64,000 bases of DNA, from assembly GCA_015709205.1 (NCBI GenBank), contig JACCQO010000010.1, positions 1-64,000 on the forward strand, given 5' to 3'. Origin of the DNA: Desulfovibrionaceae bacterium. Lineage in GTDB: Bacteria > Desulfobacterota > Desulfovibrionia > Desulfovibrionales > Desulfovibrionaceae. The translations under genes were made by a program, and so were the position numbers. The notes below the pieces were generated by a model. It was not told the origin of the DNA. It saw nothing but the letters and a program-made list of their open reading frames with translations, and searched no databases. This document shows, one piece after another, positions 42,942 through 50,334 of this stretch. Position 1 is the first letter of the stretch, and each line of letters starts with the position of its first letter.

Positions 42942-44099
42942 ATGACTCCGCACGACGTCTCCGCCTACGGGCGGACCAGAAAATCCATCCTCAGCTCCCT
43001 GTACGGCTACGGGGAAATCCTGCCTGGGCTGTTGGCCATGCTCTTCATTGGCATTTTCGCCAACAACCTCCCGGGGGTACCCAACCCGTTCACCCTGGAA
43101 AACCTCTTCGCCTGGCTGGACGGCGTGGTGGGCCCGCTCCACCACACTCCGCTGTTTCAGATCCTCAACAGCAACTTCGTGTGGAATCCCCTGCTACTGG
43201 GCCTGCTGGTGGGCAACGTCTTCGGCGTGCCCGACAGCTGGAAACGCGGTCTTTCCCTCATCCACATGCTCATGCCCCTGGGCATCATCCTGCTGGCGCC
43301 CCATTTCCCGATCGGCCACGCCTTCAAGCTGGGCCTCGTGCCCATGCTGCTCTGCGTCGCCGCGCTGCTGGGCACGGCCGGTCTGACGCTGCTCCTCGCC
43401 CGCCTCTGCAAGGTGGACGACCGGCACGGCGCGGTCATTGCCGGGGGACTGTGCACCGGCGATCCCCACGCCTGCGCCATCCTCATGCCGCTCATCAAGG
43501 CAAAGGGAGGGCAGGTGGTCAACGCCGCGGCGGGTCTCGTCGTCTTCGGGCTGGTGGCCATGGCCGCCATGCCCGTGCTGGCGGGCTGGCTCGGCCTCCC
43601 GGAACAGGCCTTCGGCCTCGCGGCGGTGCTGGGCGTGGGCAACGGGGCCCAGGCCACGTCCGCGGCCTTTGCCTACGGCTACGAGGCGGGACGCTACGCG
43701 GGCTGGTTCGACGTGGGGCGTCTCGTCATCATGCCCGCGGGCTTCCTTTCCGTCTTCAGCGTCATGTTCGTCCGCAAATTGCGCCACCAAGCCGACCCCG
43801 ACGTTCGGGCCACCCGGGGCATTGATCGCTTTCCGGTCTGGCTCGGCGTGTTCGTCGTCTGCTGGCTGCTGGCCTGCCTGCACCTGTTTCACGAACCGGC
43901 CCGCCACGCCATGTTCGTCATGGTCAAGTGGACGTTCTCTCTCGCCGCCGCCTCCCTGGGGCTCAGCCTTTCCTGGCGCGACGTCCTGGCGCCCGGCCCC
44001 AGGGGACTGGCCGTCATCGCCATGGCCGGCATCATCCGCATGGCGGCGGTCCTGGCCATGGTGGCCATCTGCATCAAGACGGGGCTGCTGCCCCAATAG
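42942..44099 (+). CDS. YeiH-like (UPF0324, putative sulfate exporter) membrane protein
   Basis: A 385-residue polytopic membrane protein with about 10 helices. The order NPLLLGLLVGNVFGVP, LMPLGIILLAP, a glycine-rich AGGLCTGDPHACAI in mid-protein where YeiH proteins have ICGASA, AAVLGVGNGAQATSAAFAYGYEAG and DVGRLVIMPAGFLSV follows the UPF0324 family, for which a sulfate export role has been proposed. The similarity is moderate, so other two-fold inverted-repeat permeases remain possible. AAGGA lies 9 nt before the ATG at 42942. An in-frame ATG at 42915 lacks a good site. Confidence 0.55.
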   Translation: MTPHDVSAYGRTRKSILSSLYGYGEILPGLLAMLFIGIFANNLPGVPNPFTLENLFAWLDGVVGPLHHTPLFQILNSNFVWNPLLLGLLVGNVFGVPDSWKRGLSLIHMLMPLGIILLAPHFPIGHAFKLGLVPMLLCVAALLGTAGLTLLLARLCKVDDRHGAVIAGGLCTGDPHACAILMPLIKAKGGQVVNAAAGLVVFGLVAMAAMPVLAGWLGLPEQAFGLAAVLGVGNGAQATSAAFAYGYEAGRYAGWFDVGRLVIMPAGFLSVFSVMFVRKLRHQADPDVRATRGIDRFPVWLGVFVVCWLLACLHLFHEPARHAMFVMVKWTFSLAAASLGLSLSWRDVLAPGPRGLAVIAMAGIIRMAAVLAMVAICIKTGLLPQ

Positions 44100-44109
44100 G
44101 AGAACGGTG

Positions 44110-44265
44110 ATGCACCGCACCACAACGCACACCACCACCGAGGACGGCTTCGACTACATGGCCAACACCGGCCAGGCAGAAAAGGACAGGGACGCGTGCG
44201 GCATGCTGCTGGCCGTGGCCATCATCGCGGCGCTGACCTTCTTCCAATATCTCGGCCTGTATTGA
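44110..44265 (+). CDS. Small single-helix membrane protein
   Basis: A 51-residue ORF with a hydrophilic N-terminal half (TTTEDGFDYMANTGQAEKDRDACG) and one hydrophobic helix (MLLAVAIIAALTFFQYLGLY). AGGAG lies 8 nt before the ATG, and the gene fits tightly between its neighbours, which supports it. It may be an accessory subunit of the permease or of a redox complex. Confidence 0.65.
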   Translation: MHRTTTHTTTEDGFDYMANTGQAEKDRDACGMLLAVAIIAALTFFQYLGLY

Positions 44266-44277
44266 GAGAGGCACCGT

Positions 44278-44475
44278 ATGTTCATGGACATCGTTTTTTC
44301 GCTCTTGGCCGCGCTGCTGGTCTCCGCCACGACGATGGCCTTGTATCTCGGGTTGTTCCGATGCGGCCGCAGTGAGATCGGACCGGGGCGGAAGGCGCTT
44401 TGCGGCGCACTCTCCGGCTCCCTCGCGCTGCTGACGTGGGGACTGTTGTACACGCAAACATATCTCGGTTGGTAA
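44278..44475 (+). CDS. Small two-helix membrane protein
   Basis: A 65-residue protein with two hydrophobic helices (IVFSLLAALLVSATTMALYLGLF and ALSGSLALLTWGLLYTQTYL) joined by a short positively charged loop (RCGRSEIGPGRK). It has a GAGAGAGG binding site and lies 12 bp after the preceding ORF. Unknown family. Confidence 0.65.
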   Translation: MFMDIVFSLLAALLVSATTMALYLGLFRCGRSEIGPGRKALCGALSGSLALLTWGLLYTQTYLGW

Positions 44476-44489
44476 CAGGAGCCTGCATC

Positions 44490-44783
44490 ATGAAGAACTG
44501 GTTGGCGACACTCCTCGTCCTGGTCACGCTCGCAACGGCCGGCATCGCCTTTGCCCAGGACGACACGGGAAAAATGAACCTGAACACCGTCACGCAGGAA
44601 CAGCTCGTCGGCAAGCTGGGCCTGGCTCCGGACCTGGCCAGGCAGATCATCGAGCAGCGGGAAAAGAACGGCGAATTCGTGGACATGGACGAATTGCTGG
44701 ATGTGCAGGGCATCGACCCCGACCTGCTGCGCAAGCTCAAAGAGAAGCTGTATGTCAAGCCGGCGTCCAACTGCAATTGCTAG
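44490..44783 (+). CDS. Exported ComEA-like helix-hairpin-helix protein 2
   Basis: A 97-residue protein with a signal peptide (LATLLVLVTLATAGIAFA) and a mature part MNLNTVTQEQLVGKLGLAPDLARQIIEQREKNGEFVDMDELLDVQGI, the paired helix-hairpin-helix of ComEA. It ends in NCNC. It resembles the 34255 protein in plan but not closely in sequence. The stop overlaps the cytochrome gene start by 32 bp. AGGAG lies 10 nt before the ATG. Confidence 0.8.
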   Translation: MKNWLATLLVLVTLATAGIAFAQDDTGKMNLNTVTQEQLVGKLGLAPDLARQIIEQREKNGEFVDMDELLDVQGIDPDLLRKLKEKLYVKPASNCNC

Positions 44784-45261
44784 GCGGCTAACCCTGCGCC
44801 CGGCCCTGGCATGCTGTGCGGCTGTCCTGCTTACGCTCGGGTCGACGCCGGCAACGGCGCGGGCCGAGCTGTTCGGCGACTACGTGGGCTACACGGCGTG
44901 CGCCCCATGCCACCAGAAGCAGGCGCAGGGCTGGAAGGCCACCCGCCACGGCGACGCCTTCGCCGATCTCGCGACGCAGGGTGAGGAGAAGCAGTCCATT
45001 CCGGGGTGCTTCCGCTGCCATGTGGTGGGCTACGGCAAGGATGGCGGCTACATGGACCAGGAACTGACGCCCGAATTGGCCGACGTGCAGTGCGAGGCCT
45101 GCCACGGCCCCGGCCGCGCCCATGTGGAGGCCGGAGGCGATCCGTCCCTCATCGTGGCCGCTCCCGGGGAGGACGTGTGCCGCCTCTGCCATACCACGGG
45201 CCAGGACGCGAACTTCGATTACGCAAACAAAAAGCACGGCCTGCACGGCCCGGAAAAATAA
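44752..45261 (+). CDS. Tetraheme cytochrome c (cytochrome c554-like)
   Basis: A 169-residue exported protein with four CxxCH heme sites at about 50-54, 86-90, 114-118 and 143-147. The first sites lie in the context YVGYTACAPCHQKQ and GCFRCHVVGYG, as in the cytochrome c554 family. The signal peptide is Arg-rich with a hydrophobic core (ALACCAAVLLTLGSTPATARA). It is the only visible redox carrier in the island, so it may link the system to the periplasmic electron pool. The start inside the previous gene is set by the signal peptide; no other start is available. Confidence 0.85.
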   Translation: MSSRRPTAIARRLTLRPALACCAAVLLTLGSTPATARAELFGDYVGYTACAPCHQKQAQGWKATRHGDAFADLATQGEEKQSIPGCFRCHVVGYGKDGGYMDQELTPELADVQCEACHGPGRAHVEAGGDPSLIVAAPGEDVCRLCHTTGQDANFDYANKKHGLHGPEK

Positions 45262-45279
45262 GTCGGGAGACGATCCGTC

Positions 45280-45990
45280 ATGCGCACCCATACGATAGCC
45301 GCCGTTCTCTGCCTGGTGCTCCTGTGCGGAAGCCAGGCCCTGGCGGCCGGCAAGCTCATTGTGGACCAGGACCATCTGGTTTTCGGCACCATCACCGAGG
45401 GGATCGTGGCCCGCAAGCACGTCACCCTGCACAACGCCGGGGACGAGCCGGTGACCATCGCCAACGTCTCCACAAGCTGTTCCTGCACGACGACCAGACT
45501 GGAACGAACGGTTCTTGCCCCAGGAACTTCGGCCGATCTGGAGATCGTATACAATACCTTGAAGTTCCCGGGTAAATTCGAAAAGTACGTGTACCTCCAG
45601 TGGGGAGCGGAAAAGGAGAAGGCGCTGACGATCACCCTGCTGGGCGACGTGACCCCCATTCCCATGGGCGTGCTCACGGCCACGCCACGCAAGGTGGTTG
45701 TCGAGGGCATGCGCGTCGGGGAGCCCAAGGAGGTGTTCCTGACCATCCAAAACACCGGTGACGCCGAGATGCGGGTCACCAGGATCGTCGGCAGGAAGTC
45801 CGGGGTGGTCTTCCTGGACGCCGCCGACAAAGGGCCGCTCCTGCTCAAGCCCGGCCAGCGCGTTCTGGTGCCGGTAACCCTCACGGCCGACGCGGCGGGC
45901 AATTACGTCGAGTACATCATTTTCCACTCGGACGCCCGGAACGTCACCCGGGACGGCTACAAGGTCGTTCTCGTGGGCGAGGCCAAGTGA
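45280..45990 (+). CDS. Exported DUF1573 protein
   Basis: A 236-residue protein with a signal peptide (IAAVLCLVLLCGSQALA). The N-terminal mature domain LVFGTITEGIVARKHVTLHNAGDEPVTIANVSTSCSCTTTRLERTVLAPG is the DUF1573/ASPM-SPD-2-Hydin-like immunoglobulin fold, including the CSC(T) motif typical of DUF1573. A second similar domain follows (EVFLTIQNTGDAEMRVTRIVG). Two consecutive Cys residues near 66-68 may be redox-active. It is the last gene of the rightward operon. Confidence 0.8.
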   Translation: MRTHTIAAVLCLVLLCGSQALAAGKLIVDQDHLVFGTITEGIVARKHVTLHNAGDEPVTIANVSTSCSCTTTRLERTVLAPGTSADLEIVYNTLKFPGKFEKYVYLQWGAEKEKALTITLLGDVTPIPMGVLTATPRKVVVEGMRVGEPKEVFLTIQNTGDAEMRVTRIVGRKSGVVFLDAADKGPLLLKPGQRVLVPVTLTADAAGNYVEYIIFHSDARNVTRDGYKVVLVGEAK

Positions 45991-46596
45991 CTTTCCACTA
46001 AACCGATCAACGTCGGCACGCTGGTCGCCTCCTCCGGCACGCGCCGCCGCCTGCGCCTCACGGCAATGGCGGCGGCGTCACGCTTATTGCCCTGCAGGCC
46101 CACGTCGAGGATGGGTCTTGAGAGGCCACCAAAGGAGGCGATGCAATGCGGCTCCATGCCCAAAAGGCCCTGGCGTGGCCGACGGAAAACGTGTTCTGGC
46201 GGAAGCGGCGCCCTGAGTAGATGATCCTCCGGCAGCGCGCCCTGAAGATGGAATTCCGTTGCCTGACTGACGGTGGTGCTGCTACGCCACGGCTTTAAGC
46301 GTCGCCACCGGTGGAAATATCCATGAAGTAGCTCTTTCATCTTTTGGCGGTGCCCCGCCGTGTTACTGATGAAAAGAGGCTACGTGTCCCCTCCTGGAGG
46401 TCATCAACGACAAAGTTGAGTGGTACAACAAGGCGATAAGCCTTATGGGTCCAGGCTTGGGGGGATTTCTGGGAGAGGGGACAGCACGTGAGCGTTGTCC
46501 CCTAGGTGTCCCCCAGATGTCCCCTTACTGGCGATGAGGGTCGGAAGAGGGGCGCGAGTAGCGAGGAGCCAGTTCACTCCCGCGTGCGATGCCGCG
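45991..46596. other. 600 bp within the island without a recognised gene
   Basis: No frame is convincing. A short plus-strand frame near 46395-46460 reads LEVINDKVEWYNKAI, which looks protein-like, and a 127-codon minus frame at 45957-46340 might be a transposase remnant. No terminal inverted repeats were found. Probably decayed mobile DNA. Confidence 0.4.
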
Positions 46597-47094
46597 CTAT
46601 GTTCGTTTCTTGATGTTGGAGTTCCAAGGCTCGTACGGCCAAAGTGTCTTGGCTATCTCCCGGTGTGACTTCTTGCCCACTCCATCCCTAGGGAAAGTCC
46701 ATTCATAGGCATTGCGGGCCTGAACGTCGGTAAATGTCCGCTTCCTCCGGGAACCCTTCCCGGTAGACTCCGCTTCGCCAGATTGACTCTCAATGCTTTT
46801 ATCTGTGTCAGCCTCCGTGGCGGCCAATGCTGGTTCGGCGGGGGCGCTATCCTGTTCCTCGGTACAGGTGGCTGCGCGTAGCAGCCCACTCTTTTCAAGG
46901 AGCACGACTTGTTCCGAATCAGAAACGGTTATTAGCCTTTCAATTGAAATGCCTCCAGGCATCCCATTCCCATATTCAATATATGACGGGAGTTCTGTTT
47001 GCGGGAACAAGAGATCCTTTCTTTCAAGGTCGGTCAGATCCTCTTCCGTCAGCCCATACTTGAGGCAAAGGAAACTGCGGGAAACAGTCGCCAT
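46597..47094 (-). CDS. Hypothetical island protein next to the integrase
   Basis: A 165-residue protein. The start at 47094 follows GAAAGGGCC; the frame is open to a GTG at 47217. The N-terminal half reads SRSFLCLKYGLTEEDLTDLERKDLLFPQTELPSYIEYGNG; the middle is acidic; the C-terminal part (RRKRTFTDVQARNAYEWTFPRDGVGKKSHREIAKTLWPYEPWN) is basic and could bind nucleic acid. I do not recognise a family. Its position suggests an accessory gene of the island. Confidence 0.5.
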   Translation of the reverse strand: MATVSRSFLCLKYGLTEEDLTDLERKDLLFPQTELPSYIEYGNGMPGGISIERLITVSDSEQVVLLEKSGLLRAATCTEEQDSAPAEPALAATEADTDKSIESQSGEAESTGKGSRRKRTFTDVQARNAYEWTFPRDGVGKKSHREIAKTLWPYEPWNSNIKKRT

Positions 47095-47365
47095 TGCAAG
47101 GCCCTTTCTTGCCCCTGGTGATGTACCCGCCCCAGGCCGCCAGGGTTGCGGCTCTTCAACTCCGGGGATCAGTCGGGGTCTAGGGGCAGGGAAGACCATA
47201 TCACGTGACTCGTTCACGACATACGCCTTGGGCCGTCCCCATGTCCGCCCCTTCGGGCGGCTTCATGCCAGCAACGGCACAAGGCCTTCATACTGTGGTC
47301 TCTTCGTGGCCGGCTGCATCCAAGTCCAGATGAGGCGCAGATGCCAGCAGGCAGCTACACGGTGC

Positions 47366-48555
47366 CTACTTCTTGAGCCGCACCACGTTGTTCGCGCCGT
47401 TCACGGCTACCGCGCTCCGGACTGCGGCATCCTCGGCAGCTTCGTTGAACAAGTCCCCGGCGACGTCCGCAGCCCGCTTCAGGGCTTCGTCCCGCAAATG
47501 CGCGTACCGTTGCGTCATGGCCGGGCTCTTGTGGGTCAGAAGCTTTTGCAGGGTATAGAGGTCCACCTTGCCCGAGGAGGCCAGCATGGAGGCGTACACG
47601 TGCCGCAGACCGTGCAGGCAACGGAAGTCCTTGGGCAGGCCGGCCCGGTCTCGGATACGGTGCAGGCTCGGCTGGATGTTCTGGAGCCTTCCGCCGCCCC
47701 GGCCCGGAAACACGTAGGGGCTCTCCGTGAGGGGTTGGACCTCCAGATGGGCGCGGGCAGCGTCGTTCATGGGTATGGAGGACGCCTTGCCGCCCTTCGA
47801 CTCCCGGATGCGGATATCCCTGGGCAAAGTCCAGGTCATCCCACTGGAGATTGAAAATCTCCCCACGCCGCATGCCCGTGTAGAGGGCCATCTTCATCAC
47901 GCCGGCCGCGATTCGGTTGGAATCGGCGTCAATGGCGGTCAACAGGCTTGCCAACTCTTCGGCGTCCAGGTCCTCGGTGCGCTTGTTGTCCACCCGAGGC
48001 ATTTCGATTGAAAGTCGGCGGGGGTCCGGGGCCGAACAGAGCCCCTTCCTCACGCCGAACAGGATAATCCGCTTGAGGAGGGCCAGGGCGTGCTTGACGG
48101 TTTGCGGAGCCAGCTTCCTTAGGAGCCGGGACGCGCAGGCGGTCCGTGTCCGAGGTCAGGGCTTCTTCCGGGGTCTTCTCCCCGAGCACCGGGGCCAGGT
48201 GCAGCTTGAAACGGTTGTCATCCGTCGCCAAGGCCTTGTTCATGGGCCGCTGCCGCCTGTACTCCTCCCATAGGCGGGAAAAGGTCCAGCGGTTCGCCTC
48301 GGCCTGACGCCTCTCCTCTGCCTCCTGGCGGAGTTCCAACCGCGATTTGCGCTTGCCCTCGATGCGCTCCGCACGGACGGCCGCAGCCTTGGCCGGGGTC
48401 ATGTTGTCCGCGTACTGACGGCCGGCTTTCTCTTCCACCTTCCGGCCATCCTGCTTGAAGGTGATGTAGAAGACCTTTTCCACCCCGGAGCCGCCGATGC
48501 GCCGGGCCTCGCGGTAGTAGACACCTGGCTATTTCGTGGGAGTACGCTTGGGCAT
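47366..48555 (-). pseudogene. Tyrosine recombinase (integrase) of the island, inactivated
   Basis: The ancestral protein can be rebuilt from three frames. It begins MPKRTPTK at 48555 with AGGAGG upstream; codon 9 is TAG (48529-48531) where YPGVYYREARR would continue. The N-terminal DNA-binding part (FYITFKQDGRKVEEKAG ... FSRLWEEYRRQ) runs to about 48130, where a frameshift follows LTSDTDRLRV. The next part (APQTVKHALALLKRIILFGV ... GMRRGEIFNLQWDDLDF, with the first catalytic Arg) runs to about 47830, where a second frameshift occurs. The last part has the catalytic HGLRHVYASML, H and Y (THKSPAMTQRYAHL). The catalytic residues are intact, so the decay is recent or includes sequencing errors. 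Confidence 0.85.
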
Positions 48556-48733
48556 GGAGGCCTCCTGGATAGGGCGGGTGGAACTCTTCCACCCCTATTT
48601 CCACCCCACGGCCTCACATTGGGTAAAAGGCAGTAAAAGCCAACCGTGGGAGTATCAGAATAATATCAAGTAATAACAGTCGATATTCTGTTTATTCGTC
48701 ACACTGGTTGTTACAGGTTCTTGCTATATCAAT

Positions 48734-48780
48734 GGCCTCTCACGCCGGTAACAGGGGTTCAAACCTCCTTGGGGACGCCA
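48734..48780 (+). repeat. Right attachment-site repeat (3' half of tRNA-Glu)
   Basis: 47 bp from the anticodon arm to CCA, 42 identical to tRNA-Glu 31108-31154. Mismatches lie in the anticodon loop, the variable loop and the T-stem. It lacks the 5' half, so it is not a tRNA gene. Confidence 0.9.
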
Positions 48781-48852
48781 AATGATTCTAAGTAGTTGCA
48801 TGTCAGGTGACTCCACTCAGTCTTAGTGGGTACTAGTTTTGGGTACCAATTA

Positions 48853-48891
48853 GATGGCCAGCGTGGCACCGCTGGCCATCTTCTTTTTTTC
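48853..48891 (+). terminator. Plus-strand terminator after the right attachment site
   Basis: GATGGCCAGCG pairs with CGCTGGCCATC (loop 48864-48869), followed by TTCTTTTTTT. The T-run faces the plus direction, although the flanking gene (48969) is on the minus strand. It is probably the original terminator of tRNA-Glu, moved 17.6 kb away by the island. Confidence 0.7.
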
Positions 48892-48968
48892 TTCGCCCCC
48901 GGGCGCATGCCACCTCCCTGCTGCCCCCGCTGCCCCAGCTGCCAGGCCGGTGCGGAGCACCGGAGAGG

Positions 48969-50243
48969 TTATGCCCCCTGCGGCGGCATCTCCACGTGCT
49001 CCCCACCCTGCGCGCCCGGCGCCTCGCTCGCGGCGGATTCGTGCGGCGCCACGCCGCACGGCGCGGGCCGCGCGGCCGCGGCGAAGGGCAGCAGGGCCTT
49101 CCACCAGCCCGCATGGCCGCGGCCGTGCACCGGATAGACCAGCGCGCCGACCAGGGCCGTGAACGGGGCCACGGTGACCACCCCGAAACTGCCCACCAGG
49201 GTCCGCTCCACCTCGGCGGCCACGTAGACCAGGTTCAACAGGTTGGCCACGGGCACGCCCTGGGCCATGAAGGCCATCAGCAGCGTGACGTAGCCCCCGG
49301 AATAGGCCAGGAGCAGGGTCGTGGTCATGGTGCCCACCACGGCGCGGCCCACGCGCAGGCCCGAGCCCAGCAGCGCCAGCCGCGACATGTCCGGCCGCTG
49401 CCGGGCCAGTTCCTCCTGGGCCGCGGCCACGTCCATGGACAGATCCATGACCGCGCCCGAGGCTGCGAGGAACACCGCGGCCTGGAAGATCTCGGTCAAG
49501 TTCAGGTAGCCGAACCCGGCGTAGAGCAGCGTCTGAGCGAAGGGCATCACCGCGCCGTTCACGTGCAGGCGCGGCGTGAAGTACAGGGCCAGGGCGCAGC
49601 TGGCGAGCACGCCCAGCAGGGCCCCGCAGCAGGAAACGACCCCCTTGCGCGTGAGCCCGGCCACCAGCAGGGTGATGGCCGCCGTGAGCAGGGCCGTCAC
49701 CCCCAGGGTCAGCAGGATGGGGTCGTAGCCGCGCAACAGGCCCGGGACCAGCACCTTCCACAGGCACAAGGCCGCGAAGACGAAGGACAGCAGGGCCTTG
49801 GCCCCGGTCCAGCCGCCGTAGGCCAGCAGCAGCAGGACGAACATCCCGACCAGGGTCCCTTCCAGGCCCAGCCGGTAGTGCGCCTGGGGCAGCGCGACCA
49901 TGATCTCGCCGCCGTCCCCCTCCCGGGTGGTGACCACGGCCAGGGCCCGGTCGCCGGGGCGGAAGACCTTGTCCCGGTCCATCATGCCCAGGAGCCGGTT
50001 CTCGCCCGTGACCACCCGGCCCTTGAACGGGCCGTCCAGCAGCCGCATGGTCACGTCCTGCGAGCCCTTGCGGACCATGCCGTACTGCTGGATGTCGTCC
50101 TCGACGTGCAGGACCAGGGCCTCGCAGCGCGTGGAACGGGGATTGATGCGCTCCTCGAAGCCCGTGGGCAGGAGGTAGAGCACGACGGAAGCCACGACGA
50201 AAACGACGCACAGCACGGCGTCGCGGGAGAGGAAACGCGGCAT
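48969..50243 (-). CDS. YibE/F-like membrane protein
   Basis: A 424-residue protein. An N-terminal membrane helix (VLCVVFVVASVVLYLLP) is followed by an extracytoplasmic beta-rich segment of about 100 residues (VRKGSQDVTMRLLDGPFKGRVVTGENRL), then about seven helices (LLLLAYGGWTGAKALLSFVFAAL onward). MDLSMDVAAAQEELARQRPDMSR and the following GSGLRVGRAVVGTMTTTLLLAY are typical of YibE/F-like proteins, as far as I recall the family. A transport role is likely but the substrate is unknown. It lies 91 bp after the phosphatase gene across a strong hairpin. Confidence 0.75.
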   Translation of the reverse strand: MPRFLSRDAVLCVVFVVASVVLYLLPTGFEERINPRSTRCEALVLHVEDDIQQYGMVRKGSQDVTMRLLDGPFKGRVVTGENRLLGMMDRDKVFRPGDRALAVVTTREGDGGEIMVALPQAHYRLGLEGTLVGMFVLLLLAYGGWTGAKALLSFVFAALCLWKVLVPGLLRGYDPILLTLGVTALLTAAITLLVAGLTRKGVVSCCGALLGVLASCALALYFTPRLHVNGAVMPFAQTLLYAGFGYLNLTEIFQAAVFLAASGAVMDLSMDVAAAQEELARQRPDMSRLALLGSGLRVGRAVVGTMTTTLLLAYSGGYVTLLMAFMAQGVPVANLLNLVYVAAEVERTLVGSFGVVTVAPFTALVGALVYPVHGRGHAGWWKALLPFAAAARPAPCGVAPHESAASEAPGAQGGEHVEMPPQGA

Positions 50244-50261
50244 GGCGGGACTCCGATCCCT

Positions 50262-50299
50262 CCGTCCGGGGCGCGGCGCGCGGGCCGCGCCCCGGACGG
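50262..50299 (-). terminator. Strong hairpin between the phosphatase and YibE/F-like genes
   Basis: A perfect 16-bp GC-rich stem (CCGTCCGGGGCGCGGC and complement) with a 6-nt loop and no T-run. It may attenuate transcription from the phosphatase gene into the next gene. Confidence 0.6.
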
Positions 50300-50334
50300 G
50301 CCGGGAAGCAGGGAGGTGGGGGGACGCGGCGGGC

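Larger units (their letters stand above)
31108..48780. mobile_element. Genomic island integrated at tRNA-Glu, about 17.6 kb
   Basis: The left end is the 3' half of tRNA-Glu (31108-31154). The right end is a 47-bp imperfect direct repeat of it (48734-48780, 5 mismatches) ending in the same CCA. A decayed tyrosine recombinase lies 180 bp inside the right end, as is usual for tRNA-targeting islands. The cargo includes AT-richer stretches than its surroundings, particularly 34.2-34.7 kb, and genes unlike the flanking housekeeping genes. The five mismatches and the broken integrase suggest an old, immobile insertion. Confidence 0.8.
48556..48968. other. Right end of the island and flanking gap
   Basis: Contains the upstream region of the integrase, an AT-richer segment at 48650-48730, the right attachment repeat at 48734-48780 and a terminator at 48853-48891. 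No gene. Confidence 0.5.

Noticed and set aside
34255..44783. A DNA-uptake (competence) system, suggested by the two ComEA-like proteins
   Set aside because: No ComEC, pilin or other uptake gene is present; the neighbours point to a periplasmic metabolic role.
45957..46340. A 127-codon minus-strand frame after the DUF1573 gene
   Set aside because: Overlaps the 3' end of the DUF1573 gene, has no binding site and shows no family features; kept only as a possible remnant.
48734..48780. A second tRNA-Glu gene
   Set aside because: Only the 3' half is present, with no acceptor or D arm 5' part; it is an attachment-site repeat.
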